DNA from: BTUB01 sp963836585
GTDB lineage: Bacteria; Babelota; Babeliae; Babelales; Vermiphilaceae
Assembly: GCA_963836585.1 (NCBI GenBank)
Contig: CAWIJV010000001.1
Location: 186,001-250,000 of the forward strand
Direction of reading: 5' to 3'
Length of the DNA stretch: 64,000 bases
Shown here: one piece after another, positions 11,076-19,960 of the stretch
How the letters are laid out: every line of letters begins with the position of its first letter
Numbering within the stretch: the stretch's first letter is position 1
Made by a program: the position numbers and the translations under genes
Notes under the pieces: generated by a model
What the model saw: only the letters and a program-made list of their open reading frames with translations
What the model was told of the DNA's origin: nothing
The model's database searches: none

Positions 11076-11820
11076 GATATTGGACCATTGTAGTTGTAAA
11101 ATCTGGCTATATGCTGGAACATCTCGTGTATCCTGTGCTACTTGCTATACTAATAGTAAGTGACAATGCATAGGTGGAGACAATCAGCAGGAAAGGCCTT
11201 GATTTGATGCAATTTGATCCTAAGAGTGTACCGATAGAAGTTGGTTATTACATCGCTGGTTTTACTGATGGCGAAGGAAGTTTTAACTTCTCATTTAGAA
11301 GAAGAGGTGATTATAAAAGCGGATGGAAAGTTTCTGCCTGCTTTAATGTGTCTAACAAAGACATAGTCATTCTTCAGATATTTAAGAAGTATTTAGAGTG
11401 CGGCACATTAAGATCTAGACCTGATAATGTTTGGTATTATGAGGTCAATAATCTTAACCACTTAGTTAATAATGTGGTGCCGTTTTTTAAGAGATTCCCT
11501 TTCTTGTCAGATAAGAAAAGAAACGATTTTTCAAAATTTTGTGAAATTTTAGAAATCATTTTGTGCGAAAAGCCAGTTTCTAACGAGAGCATTAGGTTAA
11601 TTCTTAGTCTGAGAAATCAGATGAATTATGGTGGCAAGAGAAAATTTAGCGATAAAGAAATTCTTGCAACTTTAAATTGCTCAATCGAGGAATCCTCAGA
11701 GACTATACGCCAGACTCAAGTAATTGAGATGATATAGTCCGATCTCTATGGCGACATAGAGTGTAAAGCACCAAGTCATTCGGCTTTACAGCTCTTAATT
11801 TTTTAAGAGTTAACAATATG
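11076..11820 (+). mobile_element. Group I intron 1 in 23S at position 1917
   Basis: 745 bases interrupt helix 69. Exon 1 ends in U and the intron ends in G (11820). The guide GTAGTT (11090-11095) pairs with all six bases of AACTAT, leaving the U.G at the 5' splice site. Core segments match intron 2 exactly over 11105-11144 and 11171-11195. An R-like TCCTCAGAGACTATACGC lies near 11692 and an S-like GATATAGTCCGAT near 11731. It encodes a LAGLIDADG protein whose last codons overlap the 3' core. Confidence 0.92.
11207..11737 (+). CDS. LAGLIDADG homing endonuclease in 23S intron 1
   Basis: About 176 residues from the ATG at 11207, 10 bases after AGGAAAGG. The frame is open to a GTG at 11174, but those codons lie in the conserved ribozyme core, so the ATG is preferred. 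The motif GYYIAGFTDGEGSFNF is a typical first LAGLIDADG helix, followed by the SxCFNVSNKD and LxCGTLRSRxDN beta segments of the single-motif LAGLIDADG_1 family; such proteins act as homodimers. The last 15 or so codons and the TAG are shared with the R and S elements of the intron core. Confidence 0.9.
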   Translation: MQFDPKSVPIEVGYYIAGFTDGEGSFNFSFRRRGDYKSGWKVSACFNVSNKDIVILQIFKKYLECGTLRSRPDNVWYYEVNNLNHLVNNVVPFFKRFPFLSDKKRNDFSKFCEILEIILCEKPVSNESIRLILSLRNQMNYGGKRKFSDKEILATLNCSIEESSETIRQTQVIEMI

Positions 11821-11826
11821 AACGGT
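11821..11826 (+). rRNA. rrl: 23S rRNA, exon 2: six-nucleotide micro-exon AACGGT
   Basis: AACGGT equals E. coli 1918-1923 in helix 69. With it in place, the spliced product reads GGCCGTAACTAT-AACGGT-CCTAAGG, the near-universal helix 69 sequence. It ends in U, as a group I 5' exon should, and all six bases can pair with the guide of intron 2. Confidence 0.88.
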
Positions 11827-12062
11827 TAAAATAGATGCTACCATCTAGTGGCTGTTCTAAAATTTGGCTATATGCTGGAACATCTCGTGTATCCTGTGCT
11901 ACTTGTCTTTCGAGATAAGTGAAAATGCAATAGGTGGAGACAATCAGCAGGAAAGACTTTGAGAAATCAGAGAATCCTCAGAGACCATACGCCAAAACGT
12001 GCTACTAACACCAGCACGAAGATATGGTCCGATCTGCATGGCGACATGCAGTTAACATAATG
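11827..12062 (+). mobile_element. Group I intron 2 in 23S at position 1923, no ORF
   Basis: 236 bases. It follows U1923 and ends in G (12062). The guide GCTGTT (11851-11856) pairs with AACGGT including the U.G at the splice site. Forty bases at 11866-11905 are identical to intron 1 (11105-11144), as are 25 at 11931-11955. The 3' core is TCCTCAGAGACCATACGC near 11974 and GATATGGTCCGAT near 12021. It is an ORF-less sister of intron 1; TGAGAAATCAGA (11960-11971) also occurs inside the intron 1 ORF (11610-11621), perhaps a remnant. Confidence 0.9.
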
Positions 12063-13045
<983 letters not shown>

Positions 13046-13067
13046 TAAAAATTGAGCTGATTACTAC

Positions 13068-13128
13068 GCTGAGTATTTAATTTACATTGATTAAAATTGC
13101 TGGATGTTGCTTTATTGTAACATCCAGC
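13068..13128 (+). other. 23S processing stem 3' arm and spacer hairpin
   Basis: 13068-13086 pairs with 9005-9024 around 23S. Immediately after, GCTGGATGTT (13099-13108) and AACATCCAGC (13119-13128) form a perfect 10-bp hairpin in the 23S-5S spacer. It has no T run, so it is likely a processing site. Confidence 0.6.
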
Positions 13129-13152
13129 ACACAAGAACAAATTCTAAAAAAT

Positions 13153-13268
13153 TTCTGGTGGGTATAGTTGCAGGGAAACACCCGTTCCCATTCCGAATAC
13201 GGAAGTGAAGTCTGCAACGCTGAGAGTACTTGTCTGGTAACGGACTGGAAGGGTAAGTACTGCCAGGT
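13153..13268 (+). rRNA. rrf: 5S rRNA
   Basis: Terminal helix TCTGGT pairs with GCCAGG. The internal CACCCGTTCCCATTCCGAA and GGAAGTGAAG segments are typical of 5S loops B and C. Ends are accurate to a few bases. Confidence 0.9.
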
Positions 13269-13274
13269 TATATT

Positions 13275-13307
13275 AAGCCTCGAGAGTAAAATCTCGGGGC
13301 TTTTTAT
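13275..13307 (+). terminator. rrn operon terminator
   Basis: AAGCCTCGAGA (13275-13285) pairs with TCTCGGGGCTT (13292-13302) with one G.U, followed by TTTATTT. A close relative of this hairpin terminates the next gene at 13743. Confidence 0.85.
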
Positions 13308-13338
13308 TTGTGTGTAACTTTTTTATAGGGACTTTATT

Positions 13339-13713
13339 ATGATTAAACGTTTTGATATGGCATGGATCACCGTTTCTGATTGTGCCAAAGCAAAGAAATT
13401 TTTCACAGAAATGTTAGGCATGCAGGTTCGTGCCGATACACCTGAATATGGCTGGGTAGAGCTGGTTGCCAAAGATGGTGGTGCTGCATTGGGCATCGGC
13501 CAATATAATCCGCAATATAGCAAAGAGGTGCAACCGGGTGATAATGCAGTGGTTACTTTTACCGTCGATGATATTGTCAAAGTAAAAGAGCTGTTTGCTC
13601 AGAAAAATGTCACTATGCTGGGTGATATTGTTGAAGTGCCTGGGCATGTAAAAATGTTATTTTTTGCTGATGCGGATGGCAATAAATTCCAAGTTGTTCA
13701 GATGTTAGATTAA
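13339..13713 (+). CDS. Glyoxalase/bleomycin-resistance (VOC) family protein
   Basis: 124 residues forming one VOC module pair (beta-alpha-beta-beta-beta twice): FDMAWITVSDCAKAKKFFTE at the start, GWVELVAKDGGAALGI in the middle, and VVTFTVDDI plus FFADADGNKFQVVQ at the end. The FxDPDGN-like FADADGN strand with a late Glu/Gln is typical of this superfamily, which binds a metal and a small substrate. The first metal ligand is unclear, so the reaction cannot be named. The gene stands alone between the rrn terminator and its own terminator. Confidence 0.8.
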   Translation: MIKRFDMAWITVSDCAKAKKFFTEMLGMQVRADTPEYGWVELVAKDGGAALGIGQYNPQYSKEVQPGDNAVVTFTVDDIVKVKELFAQKNVTMLGDIVEVPGHVKMLFFADADGNKFQVVQMLD

Positions 13714-13742
13714 GTTTTAGCATCCAAATGCGCAAAATTAAA

Positions 13743-13776
13743 ATGCCTCGAGATTTTTTTCTCGGGGTATTTTTTT
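13743..13776 (+). terminator. Terminator of the VOC gene
   Basis: ATGCCTCGAGA pairs with TCTCGGGGTAT and is followed by seven Ts. The stem shares CCTCGAGA...TCTCGGGG with the rrn terminator, so the two look like copies. Confidence 0.8.
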
Positions 13777-13854
13777 GTTCTCTTTTTGAAAAAATAGGTT
13801 ATATTAGGGGCTAATTGTTTTATACACTCACTTATTTTCTTCAAGGAGTTGATT

Positions 13855-14442
13855 ATGAAAAATATTTTTTTAACCAGAGCACTATCAATTGTGCTTCTTT
13901 TCTCTGCTATTCATGCAATGGCGATGGAGTCAGGTAGTGATGATGAGGCTGCTGCTAGCAAACCAGCGCCCGCAGCTCCTATTACCTTGTCAAAAGATGA
14001 GCGTGATACGCAAAAAATGATCTTGATGCTCGCGGGAACTAGCGCATTGCTGGCCGGATCGCATTTTCTTGCCGATCGTTTTCATTTGCCTGATGTAGGG
14101 AATTTTTTCAATTTAAGTCGTGGTGAATTTAGAGCCGCCTGTGGCTTAAGTTCTCTCTTTGCGGGAATAGGGTTAATTGCTAATGATAAGTGGAGACCAA
14201 CATTGCGCAGCGCCGCCTGGCGATTCCCATTGATGGCGATGGTAGGCGGATTAATGAGCCATCCAAAAGTAAATCAAGGATTAACTCTTGCGCCTTTGGG
14301 CCTTGGTGCTTGGTTTAAAGAAAATCCTCCCATGGGAAAATCGGGAACGAGTGCCATTTATGCAATTGGAACATGGTATGCCCTTAAGCCAAGTTTGGAT
14401 CGAGTAGAAAATGCAGTGAGCGCACTTTTCCAAAAGAAGTAA
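13855..14442 (+). CDS. Hypothetical exported membrane protein
   Basis: The ATG at 13855 is chosen because AAGGAG sits six bases before it; the frame is open to a TTG at 13849. A signal sequence (MKNIFLTRALSIVLLFSAIH, ending AMA) is followed by an acidic and Ala/Pro-rich stretch. Two or three hydrophobic segments follow (MILMLAGTSALLAG, LSSLFAGIGLIAN, FPLMAMVGGLM). No family is recognised. It is 18 bases upstream of the PLP enzyme gene and probably shares its transcript. The AMAMES-type cleavage site resembles those of other exported proteins in this window. Confidence 0.65.
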   Translation: MKNIFLTRALSIVLLFSAIHAMAMESGSDDEAAASKPAPAAPITLSKDERDTQKMILMLAGTSALLAGSHFLADRFHLPDVGNFFNLSRGEFRAACGLSSLFAGIGLIANDKWRPTLRSAAWRFPLMAMVGGLMSHPKVNQGLTLAPLGLGAWFKENPPMGKSGTSAIYAIGTWYALKPSLDRVENAVSALFQKK

Positions 14443-14460
14443 GAAGGAAAAAAATAGATA

Positions 14461-15594
14461 ATGCGAACTCGTATCTTTTTACTCACTATTTTTTTTGTAG
14501 CAAATATTCAGGGAATGCTTTTTGAGGCATTCCCTCTTTTGCGTGCAAAAATTCCGCATATTTGCCTTGGTAAATGGCCAACATCGGTCAAAAAACTTGA
14601 AGCATTAAGTAACTATTTGCAGGCAAATATTTATCATAAAGATGAAGGTGATTGCGGAGTGCCGGATGAAAATGGCTTTTTGCAATTTGGGGGTAACAAA
14701 GTCCGCAAACTAGAATTCTTGTTGGCCGATGCTCTGGCCAAAGGACACAAAAGCGTGCTTACCTATGGCGGATATGCCTCTAATCATATGGTAGCAACCG
14801 CGTGCTACGCCAAAAAATTAGGATTAAAAGCGATTGGACTATTATTTAAGCAGCATCCGCCGGCTACTATTAGCCGTAATCTATTGCTGAATCTCTATTA
14901 CGGTGCGCATATTTTTATCTGTCCGCAACCTAAACAATTAACGCCCGAAGAAATACCGGTGTTTCTTAAAGAGCATGATTTTGATGAGGATACCTATGTA
15001 ATTCCAATCGGAGGCTCAAGCATTCTTGGTGTGCTCGCTCAAGCAGGAGCAATCCTTGAACTAAAGCAACAAATTGAAGATGGATTATTACCCGAGCCTG
15101 ACTATATCTATGTGCCTTTTGGCAGCATGGGAACCACCGCGGGGCTTTTATTGGGCATTAAGCTTGCCGGGTTAAAAACAAAAGTAAAAGCGATCAAAGT
15201 TACCCGAGGCGCTCACTATACGCCAGAGACTTTATGTGATTTGATTTTACGGGCAAATGAATATCTTCATGATCTTGATGAGAATATTCCACTCTTTGAA
15301 TGGAGGCCTGAAGAAGTTGAAATTAATACCGAATCCCTAGGTGAAGGCTATGCATATGCCACCAAAGAAGGCCAAAATGCGCAGGCGCTCTTTAAAGATT
15401 TAGAGAATATTACCCTCGATCAAACCTATACTGCTAAAGCGGCCGCGGCGATGATTGCTGATTGCAACAATCATCAACTGCATGCCGATGCAGTTATTTT
15501 GTTTTGGAATACCTACTGCGCCTATGAATATCCTGAGTTGCAAAATTATGTGGATACAGCGCGCGTGCCAGAGTGGATGGTGGAATATTTATAG
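14461..15594 (+). CDS. Exported PLP enzyme, ACC deaminase / D-cysteine desulfhydrase family
   Basis: 377 residues, fold-type II PLP enzyme. After a signal-like start (MRTRIFLLTIFFVANIQG) it shows FGGNKVRKLEFLLADAL, with the PLP-binding Lys of the GGNKxRKLE motif. Next come YGGYASNHMVATA (substrate loop, SNH conserved) and PFGSMGTTAGLLLG (phosphate-binding loop). This is the 1-aminocyclopropane-1-carboxylate deaminase / D-cysteine desulfhydrase family; the exact substrate cannot be told from sequence, and D-amino acid deamination is as likely as ACC. An AAGGAA site precedes the ATG. Export of this enzyme is unusual. Confidence 0.8.
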   Translation: MRTRIFLLTIFFVANIQGMLFEAFPLLRAKIPHICLGKWPTSVKKLEALSNYLQANIYHKDEGDCGVPDENGFLQFGGNKVRKLEFLLADALAKGHKSVLTYGGYASNHMVATACYAKKLGLKAIGLLFKQHPPATISRNLLLNLYYGAHIFICPQPKQLTPEEIPVFLKEHDFDEDTYVIPIGGSSILGVLAQAGAILELKQQIEDGLLPEPDYIYVPFGSMGTTAGLLLGIKLAGLKTKVKAIKVTRGAHYTPETLCDLILRANEYLHDLDENIPLFEWRPEEVEINTESLGEGYAYATKEGQNAQALFKDLENITLDQTYTAKAAAAMIADCNNHQLHADAVILFWNTYCAYEYPELQNYVDTARVPEWMVEYL

Positions 15595-15599
15595 TTAAC

Positions 15600-15714
15600 C
15601 GTTCGTGCTGAGCCTGTCGAAGCATGCTTTGATAAATTAAAAATCATTTAAAAATTTTTGTAATTTACGGATTAGATTAACCAGAAAATGCTTCGACAAG
15701 CTCAGCACGAACGG
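15600..15714. repeat. Inverted repeat, REP-like
   Basis: A 26-base arm at 15600-15625 (CGTTCGTGCTGAGCCTGTCG and on) and its near-exact complement at 15688-15714 are separated by an AT-rich 62-base centre. GTGCTGAG(C)TTGTCGAAGCA is a widespread bacterial intergenic repeat type. It lies after the PLP gene and could form a transcript-end hairpin, though without a T run. Confidence 0.7.
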
Positions 15715-15817
15715 ATGTGAGTGATAAACGAATGTGAGGGTTGAGCTGGTTGTTTACTTACTGCTCCTGCCTGCCGAAGCTTGCCGAGCCAGTAGGCCCG
15801 GATAAGCGTAGGCTGGG

Positions 15818-16981
15818 TTATAGCATTTCGATAGTAAACAGCTCTTCAAACTGCGCATAACTGCTGAGCGGCCGTTTGGTGGCCATCCAGGAAGGCAGAA
15901 TTTCTTGCGCATATTCCAAAAAGCTTAAAAGTCCAATTCTGCTAATTGTTTTGCCATTTTCATCCTCATATTTTTCAGGGAAGGCGATGCCGATGCCAAA
16001 AAGGCGTGGCCCGATAGTGCCGGTGCGATCATCAAAATTTAAATAGGGCGCATTGGCAATTGTTGGCAGATCGTTGCGTTCAAAGCCGACGGCATAGATT
16101 ATTTTGGTGCAGATGGGCAGCCATGCTTTGAGTGCATCGCAGGAATTATAAATGCGCAGGAGATTTACCGGCGGGTGCTTGAGCAGCACATCGCGCGCCC
16201 AGCGGGCCGTTGCCGCCTTGAGCCCTGATTCGCCGTCAAATTCTATCGGGTTTCGGTAAAAATTGATCACCCTGCCCACCGATAGCTCAGAAAGATATTT
16301 GAGGAGCAGAATTGCTGATTGCGCGCTGCCCACCACCGCGATGGTGTCAGCAAGGCTCACATACTGCCGGAGATTCTCTTTGTTGATCGCAATATCTAAA
16401 GGAATTTCATGCGCGCAATCATAATCCAGCTTTTTAGGGTGTGCGCCGACGGCCAGAATCACATGTGAAGCGGTGAAGCATTCTTTATTGGTGCCGATGT
16501 GCCAGACATCATTCATGAAGTTGAGCGAGCACAAACTGCCCTGCTTGCAGGTAACTTTGGTGCACAAGTAACTGCTGATTTCAGCCAACGGTTCCACAAT
16601 TACTTGCAGTGGAAATTCTGTTTCTTGATCCATTTGGAATAATTTTGCCGCAGCGGGGGAGTTTGCCTCCTGGAATGCGTTGCATGATTGCAAAAATTCG
16701 ATGTACGTTTTTGTTTTTGCATTTCCCGGCACGCTCGAATAATATTTGCCCAGGCGGCCGACGTTAAATTCCGGATCCACCCAGATAATACTTTTTGGAT
16801 CGGTACCCAGATCGAGTAATAATCCTAACACAATAATGCCGGCCGGCCCTGCGCCCACAATCACCCATTCTGCGTCGGCATTATGGCGCACCGATTTGAT
16901 GGGATAGAGTGGCTCGCTGCGCGTTGCGCAAGAGAATACAATGAGGGCCAACATTACCAATGATTTGCAAACGGCATTCAT
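15818..16981 (-). CDS. Exported FAD-dependent oxidoreductase
   Basis: 387 residues on the minus strand, preceded by AGGGAG. N-terminal hydrophobic segment MNAVCKSLVMLALIVFSC may be a signal or lipoprotein signal (VFSC). The FAD-binding motif EWVIVGAGPAGIIVLGLL (about 38-55) and an NAD(P)-binding-like IAVVGSAQSAILLLKYL (about 215) mark the two-dinucleotide-fold flavoprotein group, related to lysine N6-hydroxylase / Baeyer-Villiger-like monooxygenases. IIYAVGFERND resembles the ATG-type motif near the C-terminus. Substrate unknown. Flanking inverted segments at 15800 and 18418 bracket it together with radA. Confidence 0.75.
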   Translation of the reverse strand: MNAVCKSLVMLALIVFSCATRSEPLYPIKSVRHNADAEWVIVGAGPAGIIVLGLLLDLGTDPKSIIWVDPEFNVGRLGKYYSSVPGNAKTKTYIEFLQSCNAFQEANSPAAAKLFQMDQETEFPLQVIVEPLAEISSYLCTKVTCKQGSLCSLNFMNDVWHIGTNKECFTASHVILAVGAHPKKLDYDCAHEIPLDIAINKENLRQYVSLADTIAVVGSAQSAILLLKYLSELSVGRVINFYRNPIEFDGESGLKAATARWARDVLLKHPPVNLLRIYNSCDALKAWLPICTKIIYAVGFERNDLPTIANAPYLNFDDRTGTIGPRLFGIGIAFPEKYEDENGKTISRIGLLSFLEYAQEILPSWMATKRPLSSYAQFEELFTIEML

Positions 16982-17022
16982 ACAATTTCTCCCTATTTAT
17001 TTTGATACTAGCGTATCAAAGG

Positions 17023-18376
17023 TTAAGAAAATAGCGCAAGCAGTTCGTAGACATTCATAAATCGTTTCGCCGCGCAAGCTGAGCCCTCAATTTTTTGATT
17101 CTTAGCCACCAGCAACTGCTTGATGCCAAACTTCTCCGCTTCTTTTACAAACAGATTTATCTGATTGATCGGTTTAATTTCGCCCGTGAGAGAAATTTCT
17201 CCCAGCGCGATCGATTTATCCGGCAGCGATTGCTGAAAGTAGCTGGATAAAAGTGCGAGCGCGATGCCTAAATCAGTAGAGCTTCCTTTGATTTTAAAGC
17301 CGCCGCTCACTTTGAAAAAAATATCTTGCGTGCTGAATTTTACGTGCAGATATTTTTCTAAAATTGCGGCAATAAGCACCACCTGTTTTTGATCCAGGCC
17401 GGAGACCACCCGCTGCGGGATGCCCAGTTTTGATTCGATGGTAAGCGCTTGAAGCTCAATGAGTAAGGGGCGAGAACCTTCAATCACACTCACGAGCACC
17501 GATCCGGGCGCATGGGAAAGTTCGCTGATTAAATGTTCATTGATATTGGGCACTTCTTGCAGGCCATTTTCCCGCATCTCGAAAAAGCCCAACTCATTAA
17601 TGGTGCCAAAGCGGTTTTTTACTGAGCGGAGCACGCGGGTTTGCCAGCGATCCTCTCCTTGCAGATAAAATACCGCATCCACCATATGCTCCAATGTTTT
17701 GGGCCCGGCAATCACACCTTCTTTAGTGATGTGGCCGCTCACGATCACGGTGATATTATGCTCTTTTGCCAAACGCATCAGATGGAAGGCTGATTCGCGC
17801 AATTGGCCGACGCTGCCCGGGAATGTTGTCGCAGTTGCGGTGTAGCAATTTTGAATCGAATCGATGATTACCATGTCAGGGCGTTTGTGACTGTGCGGTG
17901 GCGAGAATAGTTTCCAGGTCCGCTTGGTCTGAAAATAGAAGATTATCGTTAATGCACTCCAGGCGTTGCGCGCGTTGCTTCACTTGTTGCAGCGATTCTT
18001 CAGTAGAAAAATAATAGACAATATAATCTTTGGCCAGGCCGTTGCAGATTTGCAGCAGGAGGGTTGATTTGCCGATTCCCGGATCACCGGTGAGAATAAT
18101 GAGTGAGCTGGGCATAATGCCGCTGCCCACCACCCGATCCCACTCGCCAATGCCTGAATACATCCGTGTGACCGGTGCGGTTTCCACCGCATTAAGTTGC
18201 ATCATGGTGAGCGTTGCGCCGGCAGATTTTGCGCTCATCTTGGAGCCGGGAATTGCCGGTGCAGAATGCTGCTCAATAAAACTGTTCCACTCACTGCACT
18301 CCGGGCAACAGCCCATCCACTTTATGGTTTGATAGGTGCAATTGGAGCAGGAGAAGGTTGTTTTTTGTTTTGCCAT
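17023..18376 (-). CDS. radA: DNA repair protein RadA, split by a one-base frameshift
   Basis: Two frames make one protein. 17876-18376 encodes the zinc finger (C10-x2-C13, C24-x2-C27), the Walker A LTGDPGIGKST (96-105) and STEES. 17023-17874 encodes VIIDSIQ (Walker B), the RadA motif VKNRFGTINELGFFEM and the Lon-protease-like C-terminal domain (GSSTDLGIALALLSSY). The upstream frame ends ATAQSQTP-stop, while the correct continuation KRPDMVIIDSIQ lies one base out, at about 17876-17890. RadA drives branch migration in recombination. All motifs are kept, so this may be recent decay or a sequencing indel. Confidence 0.85.
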
Positions 18377-18428
18377 GGTAAAAATTAGTATATAGGATTT
18401 TTCACAAAAAAGAATTTGACCCAGCCTA

Positions 18429-18600
18429 CGCTTATTCCGTCTTCGCTAAAGCTACGCCGGACACCGCCGGGCCTCGTGCAAGCGGAGTTTATCCTGCCTG
18501 CCCGCCGAAGCCTCTGGCGACCTGTCCGACGAAGCCTTGGCGAAGTCGGAAGGCTGGGAGCGAACGCAGTGAGTCGAAGGTGCGGGCAGGCAATTTTTTT
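18429..18600. repeat. Intergenic palindromic repeat region
   Basis: GCCTGCCCGC (18496-18505) and GCGGGCAGGC (18582-18591) pair around several GCCGAAG/CTTCGGC-like short inverted pieces, ending in a run of eight Ts. GACCCAGCCTACGCTTA (18416-18432) is the complement of TAAGCGTAGGCTGGGTT at 15804-15820, so two inverted copies flank the oxidoreductase and radA. The 299-base gap between radA and the surface gene otherwise holds no gene. Confidence 0.6.
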
Positions 18601-18603
18601 TCC

Positions 18604-18631
18604 TTGACAATAATTTGACTATCTGAGTAAT
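18604..18631 (+). promoter_or_regulatory. Possible promoter of the second S74 fibre gene
   Basis: A consensus TTGACA (18604-18609) is followed 16 bases later by AGTAAT (18626-18631), a weak -10. It lies 45 bases before the likely ATG at 18676. Confidence 0.4.
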
Positions 18632-18675
18632 GTAGAGGAGTATTTTTCTAACCATCTTAAAAAGGATGAGTGGCC

Positions 18676-19917
<1,242 letters not shown>

Positions 19918-19924
<7 letters not shown>

Positions 19925-19960
19925 ATCTATCAGTAGGTGACTGATACCAGTACAATGTGA
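19918..19960 (+). other. Deletion scar joining two fibre modules
   Basis: 19918-19941 reads AVNLSVGD in another frame, a copy of the NLSVGD that opens the repeat region in the paralogues. After a few degenerate codons resembling NTxTNVNA the sequence jumps to AGDQSIIRIG, which in the intact module comes after the whole repeat region. Three in-frame stops fall within this stretch. Confidence 0.65.

Noticed and set aside
11174..11206. GTG start for the 23S intron endonuclease
   Set aside because: These codons are in the ribozyme core shared with the ORF-less intron 2; the ATG at 11207 has its own ribosome site.
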